Positions 43,829 through 52,667 of a stretch of 64,000 nucleotides of DNA are shown here, piece by piece. How positions within the stretch are numbered: the first letter of the stretch is position 1; each line of letters opens with the position of its first letter. The translations under genes were made by a program, and so were the position numbers. The stretch is taken from positions 25,737 to 89,736 of the forward strand of contig JAJTDM010000015.1 of the NCBI GenBank assembly GCA_021300575.1, read 5' to 3'. This stretch comes from Rubrivivax sp. (GTDB lineage: Bacteria; Pseudomonadota; Gammaproteobacteria; Burkholderiales; Burkholderiaceae_C). The notes below the pieces were generated by a model. That model saw only the letters and a program-made list of their open reading frames with translations, searched no databases and was not told the origin of the DNA.

Positions 43829-44812
43829 TCAGCTGTCCGCCGTGAACCCGATGGATTTCACGATGGGGCCCCAGCGCTCGGTGTCGACCTTCAGCATGGC
43901 CGCCAACTCGGCGGGCGTGGAGGACTTGGCCTCCAGACCCATGAGCGCCAGGCCGTCCACCGTCTCCTTGTCGGCCAGGGCCGCACGCAGCGCCGTGTTG
44001 GCGCGCTGCACCACGTCGGCCGGCGCCTTGCCGGGCAGGTAGAAGCCGAACCACTCGCTGAAGGCCATGTCGCGCAGACCCTGCTCCACCAGGGTGGGGG
44101 TGTCGGGCGCGAAGCGGCTGCGGGCCGCACCCGTGGCGGCCAGCAGGCGGCACTTGCCCGCGGCCACGTGCTGCGTGAACTCTCCGATGGGCCCGGACAC
44201 CGCCTGGATCTGCCCGCCGATCATCTCCAGGATGGCCGGCTGGGTGCCGCGGTAGGGCACGTGCTTGAGGTCCACGTTGGCGCTGCGGCCCAGCAGCACG
44301 CCAATGAAGTGGGGCACCGAGCCGGCCGCAGGCGAGCCGAAGTTCGCCTGCGCCGGGTTGGCCTTGCACCAGGCGAGGAACTCCGCGACGTTGCGCACTG
44401 AAGCCGGCACGGCCGGGCCGACCGCAAAGCCGAAGTCGAAGGTGCAGCCCAGGGTGACGGGCGAAAGGTCAGCCACCGGGTCGTAGGCCAGCTTGCGATA
44501 GATGTGGGGGTAGACGCCGAGCATGGACATCGGCGTCTGCAGGATCGTGGCGCCATCGGGCGGCAGGGTGCGCACGCCCTGGATGGCGATCTGGCCGCCG
44601 GCACCGGTGCGGTTCTCCACCACCACGCTTCGGCCGTAGCCTGGCGCCAGCTTGGCCGCCACGCGGCGGCAGATGGTGTCCGAGGTGCCTCCTGGCGGAA
44701 ACCCGGTGATGATCTTCACGGTGTCCAAGGCAGCCTGGGCACGCGAGGTGCCGGCGGCAGGCAGCAGCGCAGCGGCACAGGCCTGGATGATGTGGCGGCG
44801 ATTGACTTTCAT
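43829..44812 (-). CDS. Bug/TctC-type periplasmic binding protein (solitary), copy 2
   Basis: A 327-residue protein. The ATG at 44812 has GGAG upstream and starts a signal peptide (VNRRHIIQACAAALLPAAG, cleavage after RAQA). Marks: IITGFPPGGTSDTICRRVAA, VVVENRTGAGGQIAIQGVR, and FGSPAAGSVPHFIGVLL, with C-terminal EWFGFYLPGKAPADVV. It is clearly related to copy 1 at 30631 but not a recent duplicate. No TctA or TctB gene is nearby. In transcription order it lies downstream of the second M81 gene, with an ATPase gene in between; the 212 nt upstream hold its own promoter space. Confidence 0.92.
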   Translation of the reverse strand: MKVNRRHIIQACAAALLPAAGTSRAQAALDTVKIITGFPPGGTSDTICRRVAAKLAPGYGRSVVVENRTGAGGQIAIQGVRTLPPDGATILQTPMSMLGVYPHIYRKLAYDPVADLSPVTLGCTFDFGFAVGPAVPASVRNVAEFLAWCKANPAQANFGSPAAGSVPHFIGVLLGRSANVDLKHVPYRGTQPAILEMIGGQIQAVSGPIGEFTQHVAAGKCRLLAATGAARSRFAPDTPTLVEQGLRDMAFSEWFGFYLPGKAPADVVQRANTALRAALADKETVDGLALMGLEAKSSTPAELAAMLKVDTERWGPIVKSIGFTADS

Positions 44813-45024
44813 GGACTGGTCTCCGGTGATGGATGGATCGGTGGGGGTCAATCCCTGAATGTGCAATGCCGATGTCACCGCGGGAATTGGGGAAAGACAG
44901 TATCCATGCCAGCGAAGACGCCTTGGCCAGCATCACGAGGTGAAGGCTTGCGTCCACCCACCGACACTGCAGGGAATGGACGTGGAACCCAAGAGCGGCC
45001 ACCGACGGGAGGCGCGGCCGCTGA

Positions 45025-46197
45025 TCACCTCGGCCGTCGCTCAGCCGAGAAGCGTTCGAAGACCGCCCCGAGCGGCAACGCGGACACGCGCTCTTCCAGT
45101 GGCCAGGCCGCCTGGCCGGCGTGGATCACGTACAGCGTCTCCAGCCCCAGCACATCGCAGGCCGAGCGCATGGAGGGCGTGACGCGGGGCGAATCGGTGC
45201 GTTTGATCTCGAAACCGAGGCGACGCCCGTCCTTGAACACCAGCAGGTCCAATTCAGCTCCGGTGTGGGCGCGCCAGTGGTGACAGTCCCGCCATTCGGC
45301 ACCCAGGGCCTGCACCACCTGCTGCAGGGCAAAGCCTTCCCAGGAGGCACCGACCCTGGGGTGCCTCAGCAAGGCCTCGGCGCGGGTAGGTATGTCGAGC
45401 AGGGCATGCAGGAGACCGGAGTCGGCCAGGTAGACCTTCGGTGCACGGACTTGGCGCTTGGACACGTTCTCGAACCACGGCGGCAGGACCCGAACCATGC
45501 AGGTGGCCACCAGGATGTCCAGGTAGTGACGCACGGTCGGCTCGGAAACGCCGAAGGCGCGCGCCATCTCGGCTCCGCTCCAGAGTTGGCCCGAGTAGTG
45601 GGCCAGCATGCTCCAGAACCGACGCAGCGTGGCGGGCGCAAGACGCAAGCCGAGCGCCGGGATGTCGCGCTCCAGATAGGCGCGGATGTATTCCCGGCGC
45701 CAGCGCAGGCTGGCGGCATCACTCCCTGCCAGCATGGAGCGGGGCAATCCTCCTCGGTGCCATAGCGCATCGATCTGGTTTGACCCTACCTCGCCCAGGT
45801 CGAGGCCCGGGAGCTCGTGGTAAGCCACACGCCCTGCCAAGGACTCGCCGCTGCCCTTGATCAACTCTGGCGCGGCCGAGCCCAGGATCAGGTAGCGCAC
45901 CCGGGTGCCGGCCTTGTCCGCCAGCACTCGCAGCACCGGGAACAGATCAGGCCTGCGCTGAATCTCGTCGATGATCACCAGGCCTGATAGCGGCTCCAGC
46001 GCCAGCATCGGCGCGGTCAAGCGGGCTTCGTCGCGGGGATCTTCCAGATCGAAGTGGTGCGTGGGCCCCTCAAACCCGCGCGACACGGCCGCAGCCAAGG
46101 TCGTCTTGCCGGTTTGCCGTGCCCCCACGATAGCGACGACAGGGAACTCCAGCAACAGCTGCTGAACGTTCTCCAGGTGAAGCGATCTCTCCAACAT
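45025..46197 (-). CDS. ATP-binding protein of the AAA_14/DUF4143 type
   Basis: A 390-residue protein. Walker A GARQTGKTTLAAAV at residues 25-38, Walker B LVIIDEIQRRPDLFPVLRVL, sensor YLILGSAAPELIKGSGESL, then a DUF4143 C-terminal region with LYVIHAG-type ending and a conserved LDLLVFKDGRRLGFEIKRTD nuclease-like core. These proteins are widespread, often patchily distributed and mobile, with no settled function; toxin or defence-related roles have been suggested. It carries its own AT-rich promoter. It interrupts what would otherwise be an M81-then-Bug order as in the first cluster. A partial relic of the same gene lies beyond Bug at 43647-43744. Confidence 0.9.
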   Translation of the reverse strand: MLERSLHLENVQQLLLEFPVVAIVGARQTGKTTLAAAVSRGFEGPTHHFDLEDPRDEARLTAPMLALEPLSGLVIIDEIQRRPDLFPVLRVLADKAGTRVRYLILGSAAPELIKGSGESLAGRVAYHELPGLDLGEVGSNQIDALWHRGGLPRSMLAGSDAASLRWRREYIRAYLERDIPALGLRLAPATLRRFWSMLAHYSGQLWSGAEMARAFGVSEPTVRHYLDILVATCMVRVLPPWFENVSKRQVRAPKVYLADSGLLHALLDIPTRAEALLRHPRVGASWEGFALQQVVQALGAEWRDCHHWRAHTGAELDLLVFKDGRRLGFEIKRTDSPRVTPSMRSACDVLGLETLYVIHAGQAAWPLEERVSALPLGAVFERFSAERRPR

Positions 46198-46223
46198 GGA
46201 GCCGTATTTTCCATGAAATTCTA

Positions 46224-46250
46224 AATATAAGCTTTAGACTTTCACAGCAA
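46224..46250 (-). promoter_or_regulatory. Candidate promoter of the ATPase gene in an AT-rich patch
   Basis: On the minus strand TTGCTG (plus coordinates 46245-46250) and TATATT (46224-46229) are 15 nt apart; TATTTA gives a 17-nt spacer. The surrounding 50 bases are strikingly AT-rich for this window, consistent with imported sequence. Confidence 0.4.
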
Positions 46251-46342
46251 TAATCAGCCGCTTCGCGTCCACTCCAGCTGCGCCTGCTTGACCAGAAGAC
46301 CCGCCTGCGGCCGACCGACGGACGACGCGGGTCCGTCCGTGT

Positions 46343-47839
46343 TCAAGGCCCGCGTCGCGTGGCCGGCGAGAGCTTCTTCCAGGGTAGGTCGGCCGGCACG
46401 GCGGCCATGGGGCCGGCGGCCTTGGCCACGAGCACGTGGCTGGCGTAGGGTTGGAAGTCGGCGCGGAAGTGCACCGAGCTCTTGACCACGATGACACGCA
46501 TCTGCTCGCAGTGGACGCCCACCATGCGCAGCAGTTCACGGTCCAGCAGCTGCTTCTTGCCGCTGACCACCGCCACGCGGATGCCTTCGATCTCCAGGCA
46601 GGCGCTGGGGCCCAGGCGCACGGTCAGGCCGCGCATCATCGGGCCCTTGAGGGTGCACACGCCGTCGCTCACCGCCAGCACCTTGAAGCGGCCACGCACG
46701 GGAGCGTCGCTGGTCCCGCCGAAGGTGGGCACGGATTGGCCCAGGGCCAAGTCCAGCTCGGCGCCTACGCCCGCTTCCAGCGCGGCGCGGCCGGCCTCGG
46801 GGTCGAACAGCAGCCCCAGCGCCACCTGGCCGGGGAAGCGCTTGCCGGCCCCCTGCGCCAGTAACGCATGCAGCATGCCGGTGGTGTTGCTGTCGCCGCC
46901 AGCGCCGGGGTTGTCCTGCGTGTCGGCCACCACCACGGGCTGGCCGGCGGTTTCTGCCAGGGCCAGGGCGCGCTGGGCGGCGTCATGCGCTGAGAGCACC
47001 TCGCCCTGCCACTGCGTGGGCTCGGCCACCGCGGCGTACAGGGCCTCCACCGCAGCGTGCGCGCGCTCGCCATGACCCCACACCGTGGGGCCGCACTCGT
47101 CGAAGTCCGAGGCGGGGAAACCAGGGCAAAAGCTCAGCACCGTGCCGTACTCGCGGTCCAGCGCCACCAGCCGCTCGTACAGCGACTTGGCCGGCTCCAT
47201 GAAGGTGCTCTGCGAGTTCAGCGCGATGAGATACGGCAGGCGCCGCATGTGCATCGGCTCCTTGCGCCCGGCCCGCAGGCGTCGTGCCATCAGTTCCGCG
47301 GCCAGCGCGCCAGTGTCGGCCATGTCCACGTGCGGATAGGTGCGGTAGGACACCAGCGCATCGGCCAGCGCCCACATGCGCTGCGTGACGTTGGCATGCA
47401 GGTCCAGGCTCACCACGATAGGCAGGCTGGGGCCCACCAGCGCGCGCAGGCGCTGCAGCAGTTCACCCTCGGCATCGTCGGCATGCTCGGCCACCGCGGC
47501 GCCGTGCAGGTCCAGGTAGATGCCGTCCAGCCCCCCGTTGCCCAGAGCAGCGCGCACGTCCTCCAGCATCGCCCCGGCAATGCGCTCGAAGGCATCTTCA
47601 GTGACGTACGACGAGGGGATGGCCCCGGCCCAGCACGAGGGCACCAGCGTCCAGCCGTGGTGTTTGGCCGCGTCGATGAAGCCGCCCACGGGGATGTTGA
47701 TGCCCGTCATCTGCGCCTGCATGGCGGCGCCGCGAACGAAAGCGGGAAAGGAATCGCCCCGGGTGAAGGCGGCCCAGTCGGCCAGGCTGGGGGCGAAGGT
47801 GTTGGTCTCGTGCTGGAAATCGGCAATGAGGATACGCAT
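46343..47839 (-). CDS. M81 family (MlrC-like) zinc metallopeptidase, copy 2
   Basis: A 498-residue protein with the same landmarks as copy 1: FQHETNTF near residue 10, IYLDLHGAAVAEHADDAEGE, VVSLDLHANVTQRM (the DxH pair), RTYPHVDMADTG, and the C-terminal domain start VVVADTQDNPGAGGDSNTTG. The copies differ enough to be old paralogues or separate arrivals. The fold binds one zinc and hydrolyses peptide bonds, shown only for MlrC. It is divergent from the DUF4382 lipoprotein gene across 70 nt and upstream of an ATPase and a Bug gene. There is no S12 partner here. Ribosome site weak (CGAG). Confidence 0.9.
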   Translation of the reverse strand: MRILIADFQHETNTFAPSLADWAAFTRGDSFPAFVRGAAMQAQMTGINIPVGGFIDAAKHHGWTLVPSCWAGAIPSSYVTEDAFERIAGAMLEDVRAALGNGGLDGIYLDLHGAAVAEHADDAEGELLQRLRALVGPSLPIVVSLDLHANVTQRMWALADALVSYRTYPHVDMADTGALAAELMARRLRAGRKEPMHMRRLPYLIALNSQSTFMEPAKSLYERLVALDREYGTVLSFCPGFPASDFDECGPTVWGHGERAHAAVEALYAAVAEPTQWQGEVLSAHDAAQRALALAETAGQPVVVADTQDNPGAGGDSNTTGMLHALLAQGAGKRFPGQVALGLLFDPEAGRAALEAGVGAELDLALGQSVPTFGGTSDAPVRGRFKVLAVSDGVCTLKGPMMRGLTVRLGPSACLEIEGIRVAVVSGKKQLLDRELLRMVGVHCEQMRVIVVKSSVHFRADFQPYASHVLVAKAAGPMAAVPADLPWKKLSPATRRGP

Positions 47840-47909
47840 CTCGTGATCATCGCATCAGCCTCAGCATCGGCTCAAGATCACCACCACGGGCCTCGAGCCT
47901 CCAAACCAC

Positions 47910-49166
47910 ATGAACAGCACTTCGCTCTCACGTTCCTTGGCTCGGTTCGCCGCCGGCGCAGTTCTTCTGTGTGCAGGGCTGCTGTCAGCGTGTGGCGGCG
48001 GGGGGTCTTCGCCCACCTCTTCACCCACCTCTTCACCCACCTCTTCACCCACCTCTTCACCCACCGCCAGCCCGGCCGACCTGGGCACCTTGCGCGTGGC
48101 CCTCACCGATGCACCGGCCTGCGGCTACGACGCGGTGTTCGTGACCGTACGCGAAGTCCGCGCCCACAAGAGCCCCACCGCCACCGAGGACGATGCCGGC
48201 TGGGCTGCGATCACCCTGCCCAGCCCGCAGAGGATCGATCTGCTGAAGTTCAACAACGGCGCCCTGCACGAGCTCGGCCAGATCCCGCTGGAGCCGGGGC
48301 GCTACACCCAACTGCGCATGGTGCTGGCCGAGAACACGGCTGCCGCCCCGCTGGCCAACGCAGTCCAGCCCACCGGCCAGACGGAAGTGGCTCTGGAGAC
48401 CCCAAGCGCCTGGCGCAGCGGCCTGAAGATGAACGTCAACATCGACGTGTCTGCCGATCAGATCGCCGACGTGGTGATCGACTTCGATGCCTGCCAGTCG
48501 GTGGTGCGGGCGGGCGCGTCCGGGCTTCACCTGCTCAAGCCCGTGCTGCGGGTGACGCCGCGCTACCTGTCTGGCGTACGCGGCCACCTCGACCTGTCCG
48601 CGGTGGCTGGAGCCGCGGTGACCCTGCAGACGGGCGGCTCGGTGGTCAAGGCGACGGCGCCCGACCTCGCGACGGGGGCCTTCCGCCTGACACCTGTCGC
48701 ACCCGGCACCTACGACCTGGTGATCACGGTGCCTGGCCGTACGACCGCCGTCATCACGGGTGTCAAGGTGCTGCCGGACACCCTCACCGACGTGTCCGAC
48801 ACTCCCCTGGCGCCGCTGGCCTGCGACTGCGGCACCGTCCAAGGCCGGGTGACCGCCCCTGCCACGACCCTGGGGCTGGACGCCCTGGTCCAGGTGAACC
48901 AGGCGCTCGGGCCGGGTGGGCAGGCCTTCGAGATTGCTCGCATGATGGTGGATGCGCAGACGGGCGAGTACCGCTTCGGACTGCCGGTGGTGGCGCCGGT
49001 GGTGGCGGCCTTCTCGGCCAGCGGCGCGGCGCTGTCGTTTGCACCGGCCACTGCGGTGGCCGGGGTTTACGAGGTCCGGGCCACCGCGGCGGGCGTCACC
49101 CAGGGTCCGGTCGCCGTGACGGTGAGCATCACCGCCTCGGCGGTGGTGGACTTCCTGTTCCCGTGA
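47910..49166 (+). CDS. DUF4382 domain lipoprotein
   Basis: A 418-residue protein. The lipoprotein signal is clear: ARFAAGAVLLCAGLLSACGG with the lipobox LLSAC and Cys at about residue 27. A low-complexity linker of TSSP repeats follows (about residues 34-52), then the DUF4382 domain (LRVALTDAPACGYDAVFVTV, and later LAENTAAAPLANAVQPTG), then carboxypeptidase-regulatory-like beta sandwiches (RVTPRYLSGVRGHLD; GAFRLTPVAPGTYDLVITV). It is probably anchored in the outer membrane and faces the periplasm or surface. Function unknown for the family. It shows no clear link to the peptidase gene on the other side of the divergent gap. Confidence 0.9.
   Translation: MNSTSLSRSLARFAAGAVLLCAGLLSACGGGGSSPTSSPTSSPTSSPTSSPTASPADLGTLRVALTDAPACGYDAVFVTVREVRAHKSPTATEDDAGWAAITLPSPQRIDLLKFNNGALHELGQIPLEPGRYTQLRMVLAENTAAAPLANAVQPTGQTEVALETPSAWRSGLKMNVNIDVSADQIADVVIDFDACQSVVRAGASGLHLLKPVLRVTPRYLSGVRGHLDLSAVAGAAVTLQTGGSVVKATAPDLATGAFRLTPVAPGTYDLVITVPGRTTAVITGVKVLPDTLTDVSDTPLAPLACDCGTVQGRVTAPATTLGLDALVQVNQALGPGGQAFEIARMMVDAQTGEYRFGLPVVAPVVAAFSASGAALSFAPATAVAGVYEVRATAAGVTQGPVAVTVSITASAVVDFLFP
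48012..48065. repeat. In-frame 12-bp tandem repeat coding for TSSP
   Basis: Four perfect copies of CCCACCTCTTCA (48012-48059) and half a copy. The repeat encodes the flexible linker after the lipobox. Because the unit is a multiple of three, slippage would change linker length without breaking the frame. Confidence 0.9.
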
Positions 49167-49187
49167 CCCAGCGGCCAGCGTGGCCCA

Positions 49188-50837
49188 TCAAGCACCGAAG
49201 CTGAAATCACGCCCCGGCGCCGCGCTGAACAGCGCCTGGGTATAGGCGTGCTGCGGCGCGCCGAACACCTGGTGCGCAGGGCCTATCTCCACCACCTCGC
49301 CGCGTGACATCACGGCCAGGAAGTCGCACACCTGCGAGGCCACGCGCAGGTCGTGGGTGATGAAGAGCATGGCCAGCTTCAGGCGCTCACGGATCTCCTC
49401 GAAGAGCTTGAGCACCTGGGCCTGCACCGAGACGTCCAAGGCTGAGACAGCCTCATCGGCGATCAGCAGTTCGGGCTCCATCATCAGGGCGCGGGCGATG
49501 CACAGGCGCTGACGCTGGCCGCCGGAGAACTGGTGGGGGTAGCGGGGCAGGGCACTGGCGTCCATGCGCACCAAGTCCAGCAGTCCGCGGGCACGCTCCA
49601 GGGCCGCAGACTGACTCAGCCCGTAGTTCACAGGCCCCTCGATCATGGCCTTGGCGATGGTCATGCGCGGGTTGAGCGAGCGGTACGGGTCCTGGAAGAC
49701 GATCTGTACGCGCCGACGCAGCGGCCGAAGGGCAGAGGCCGACAGGGTGGCGATCTCGGCCGCCTGCTCACCGGGGTGCGCGCCGCCCAGCAGCACCGAG
49801 CCGGCGCTGGGGTCGATCAGGCGGGCGATGCAGCGGGCCACCGTGCTCTTGCCCGAACCGGATTCGCCCACGATGCCCAGGGTCTGGCCACGGCGGATTT
49901 CGAAGCTCACGTCCTTGGCGGCGTGGACCTGGCGGCGCTTACCGAACCAGCTTCGGTCGTCGTAGGTCTTGTCCAGGCCGTGGACCTTCAGCACCACGGG
50001 CGCCGAGGCATCCACCGGCCGCTCGTCCACGCGCAGCGTGGGCACGGAGGCCATGAGCATGCGGGTGTAGGCGTGCTCCGGGCGGCGCAGCACCTCGTCG
50101 CGCGGGCCCATCTCCACGAGGTCCCCGAGGCGGAGCACGGCCACGCGGTGGGCGATCTCGGCCACGACACCGAAATCGTGCGTGATGAACAGCACCCCGG
50201 TGCCGTGGCGCTTCTGCAGGTCCAGCACCAGCTTCAGGATCTGCGCCTGCGTGGTGACGTCCAGGGCCGTGGTGGGCTCGTCTGCGATCAGCAGCACCGG
50301 ATCCAGCACCAGGGCCATGGCGATCATGATGCGCTGACGCTGCCCGCCCGAGAGTTGGTGCGGGTAGCTGGCGATGATGCGCTCGGGGTCGGGCAGCAGC
50401 ACCTCGCGCACGATCTCCAGCACCTTGGCACGGCGCTGCTCGGCGCTCATCGGCGTGTGCTGGCGCAGCACCTCGTCGATCTGGTCGCCGCAGGTCATGA
50501 CCGGGTTCAGCGCGGTCATGGGCTCCTGGAAGATCATGGACATGCGCGTGGCGCGAAGCTCGCGCAGGCGCGCCAGCGGCGCGTGCGTGATGTCCTCGCC
50601 CTGCAGCAGGATCTGACCCGAGGTGACGGGCAGGGTCTTGGGCAGCAGGCCCATCACGCCCTGGGCGATGACCGACTTGCCCGAGCCCGACTCGCCCACC
50701 AGGCACACGATCTCGCCGCTGCCCACCGTGAAGCTGACGTGGCGCACGGCGCTGGCACGGTCGCCGCCTGCCGGCAGCGCGATGCTCAGGTTCCTGACCT
50801 CGAGGATGGGGGCGTAGCTTGCCGTGGTGTCCATCAC
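49188..50837 (-). CDS. Oligopeptide ABC transporter, fused dual ATP-binding subunit (DppD plus DppF)
   Basis: A 549-residue protein with two complete ABC domains. The first has Walker A GESGSGKSVIAQ, signature LSGGQRQRIMIAMAL and Walker B LLIADEPTTALDV. The second, from about residue 280, has GESGSGKSTVAR, signature FSGGQRQRLCIARAL and LLIADEAVSALDV. The first domain ends like OppD/DppD (VPTLRVDERP), and the second has the DppF-type layout. Fusion of both ATPases occurs in GsiA-type importers. The start is a GTG at 50837 followed at once by an ATG; it lies 4 nt after the permease stop. It energises the importer formed with the two permease genes and the binding protein upstream. Confidence 0.94.
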   Translation of the reverse strand: MMDTTASYAPILEVRNLSIALPAGGDRASAVRHVSFTVGSGEIVCLVGESGSGKSVIAQGVMGLLPKTLPVTSGQILLQGEDITHAPLARLRELRATRMSMIFQEPMTALNPVMTCGDQIDEVLRQHTPMSAEQRRAKVLEIVREVLLPDPERIIASYPHQLSGGQRQRIMIAMALVLDPVLLIADEPTTALDVTTQAQILKLVLDLQKRHGTGVLFITHDFGVVAEIAHRVAVLRLGDLVEMGPRDEVLRRPEHAYTRMLMASVPTLRVDERPVDASAPVVLKVHGLDKTYDDRSWFGKRRQVHAAKDVSFEIRRGQTLGIVGESGSGKSTVARCIARLIDPSAGSVLLGGAHPGEQAAEIATLSASALRPLRRRVQIVFQDPYRSLNPRMTIAKAMIEGPVNYGLSQSAALERARGLLDLVRMDASALPRYPHQFSGGQRQRLCIARALMMEPELLIADEAVSALDVSVQAQVLKLFEEIRERLKLAMLFITHDLRVASQVCDFLAVMSRGEVVEIGPAHQVFGAPQHAYTQALFSAAPGRDFSFGA

Positions 50838-50841
50838 TGCA

Positions 50842-51687
50842 TCACCCGCGCTGGTACTGGTTGAACTGCGCGCGGCCCTCGGCCATGACGTTGCCCCAGG
50901 TGGGAATGTCGGGCGGCAGCCCCACGCCCAGGAAGGACAGGATGGCCTCGGTGAGGATGCCCGAGGCGCAGATGAAGGTCCCCTGCACCACCAGCGGCGC
51001 CACGGTGTTGGGCAGGATATGCCGCCACATGATCTTCCAGGTGGGCGTGCCCAGCGAGATGGCCGCCTCGACGTAGGGCTCCTCGCGGATGCTCAGGACG
51101 AGCGAGCGCACCAGCCGCGTCACGCGCGGGATCTCGGGTATGGCGATGGCCACCACCACCGTCAGCAGGCTGCCGCGCCACATGGCCACCAGCGCAATGG
51201 CGATCAGGATGGCGGGAATGGCCATCAGGCCGTCCATGATGCGCATCAGGAAGCCATCCAGCCAGCGCACGAAGCCCGACACCAGGCCCAGCACGATGCC
51301 CAGCGCCAGCGCCAGCACAGCCGTGCACACGCCGACGATCAACGAGACCTGCGTGCCGTAGATCACCCGGCTGTGGATGTCGCGGCCGAAACTGTCGGAC
51401 CCCATCAGGAAGCGGTGCTTGAGCGTCTCGCCTTCCAGCGTGGTGATCTCGCCCACCTGACCCGGCAGCAGGTCGCGGCTGGCGGGGTCGAACAGCGTCG
51501 GGTCCACCGTGCCCAGCCAGGGGGCCAACACAGAGATCAAGACCAGCAGCGCGATCACCCCGCCGCCGATGCGCACGGACAGGTTGGCCTTGACGCGCTG
51601 CCAGGCCGTGCGTTGCGTGACGATCGAGGCGGACTCGACCGACAGCGTCTCGAAATCAGTACCTGATCCGGGGGTCGAAGAAGACAT
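50842..51687 (-). CDS. Oligopeptide ABC transporter permease (DppC type)
   Basis: A 281-residue membrane protein with about six hydrophobic segments, an N-terminal transmembrane helix (SVRIGGGVIALLVLISVLAP), a long periplasmic loop with FLMGSDSFGRDIHSRVIYGT, and the coupling motif EEPYVEAAISLGTPTWKIMW (EAA loop). FLGVGLPPDIPTWGNVMAEG near the end is typical of DppC. Its start lies 32 nt inside the DppB gene, so translation is coupled. Confidence 0.94.
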   Translation of the reverse strand: MSSSTPGSGTDFETLSVESASIVTQRTAWQRVKANLSVRIGGGVIALLVLISVLAPWLGTVDPTLFDPASRDLLPGQVGEITTLEGETLKHRFLMGSDSFGRDIHSRVIYGTQVSLIVGVCTAVLALALGIVLGLVSGFVRWLDGFLMRIMDGLMAIPAILIAIALVAMWRGSLLTVVVAIAIPEIPRVTRLVRSLVLSIREEPYVEAAISLGTPTWKIMWRHILPNTVAPLVVQGTFICASGILTEAILSFLGVGLPPDIPTWGNVMAEGRAQFNQYQRG

Positions 51688-52597
51688 AGGACAGGTCGAC
51701 CAGCAGGTTGACGAGCACGTAGACGAAGGAGAACAGCAGGATCACGCCCTGCACGGTGGGGAAGTCGCGCGCCAGCACGGCGTCCACCGTCAGCCGGCCC
51801 AGGCCGGGAATGGCGTACACCGACTCGGTGACCACCACCCCGCCGATGAGCAAGGCGATACCGATGCCGATGACGGTGGCAATGGGCACCGCCGCGTTGG
51901 CCAGCGCGTGGCGCTTGAGCACCAGGGCCTCGGGCAGGCCCTTGGCACGGGCGGTGCGGATGTAGTCCTCGCCCAGGGTCTCCAGCACGGAAGCCCGGGT
52001 GACACGGGCGATCAGCGCGATGTAGATCAGCGACAGCGTGAACGCCGGCAGCAACAGGTGGTACAGCCAGGGGCCGAAGCCCCCCGAAATACGCTTGTAT
52101 CCCTGCACCGGGAACCAGCCCAGCTTCAGTGAGAAGAACCAGATCAGCAGATAGGCCGAGACGAATACGGGTACCGAGAACCCCGCCACCGAAAACGCCA
52201 TCACCCCGCGGTCGAGCCAGCTGCCAAAGCGCCAGGCTGCCAGCACGCCCAGGGGCACGGCCACAGACACCGCCATGGTGATGGTGATCACCGCCAGCGA
52301 CAAGGTGGGCTCGATGCGCTGCGCGATGAGCTCGGTCACCGGCATCTTGTAGTAATACGACTGCCCCAGATCGCCCTGGAGCAGGTGTCCGAACCAGATC
52401 AGGAACTGTTCGGGGATGGACCGGTCCAGCCCCAGGTTGGCGCGGATCATCGCGATCTGTTCGGTGGTGGCCTGGTCACCGGCCAGCACCGCCGCCGGGT
52501 CACCCGGCGTCAGGCGCAACATCAGGAAGACGAGCACCGCCACCACCCCCAGCACCGGGAGGGTGGACAGCAATCTGCGGAAGAGGAAGGACAGCAT
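51656..52597 (-). CDS. Oligopeptide ABC transporter permease (DppB type)
   Basis: A 313-residue membrane protein. It starts MLSFLFRRLLSTLPVLGVVA, followed by FLMLRLTPGDPAAVLAG, the DppB signature after the first helix. The EAA loop appears as ASVLETLGEDYIRTARAKGL, and the end VYVLVNLLVDLSYVFFDPRI matches the family. Order binding protein, DppB, DppC, fused ATPase on the minus strand is standard. Gap to the binding protein stop is 70 nt. Confidence 0.94.
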   Translation of the reverse strand: MLSFLFRRLLSTLPVLGVVAVLVFLMLRLTPGDPAAVLAGDQATTEQIAMIRANLGLDRSIPEQFLIWFGHLLQGDLGQSYYYKMPVTELIAQRIEPTLSLAVITITMAVSVAVPLGVLAAWRFGSWLDRGVMAFSVAGFSVPVFVSAYLLIWFFSLKLGWFPVQGYKRISGGFGPWLYHLLLPAFTLSLIYIALIARVTRASVLETLGEDYIRTARAKGLPEALVLKRHALANAAVPIATVIGIGIALLIGGVVVTESVYAIPGLGRLTVDAVLARDFPTVQGVILLFSFVYVLVNLLVDLSYVFFDPRIRY

Positions 52598-52667
52598 CAG
52601 CGCTCAGGAGGACCCGCCCTGACCTCGCAAGAACGGGGCCAGGGCTGTGTGGGGGCTCCGGACCGGA

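Noticed and set aside
45025..46197. Insertion sequence carrying the ATPase gene
   Set aside because: I found no transposase, terminal inverted repeats or target duplication around the gene; only patchy distribution and a relic suggest mobility.
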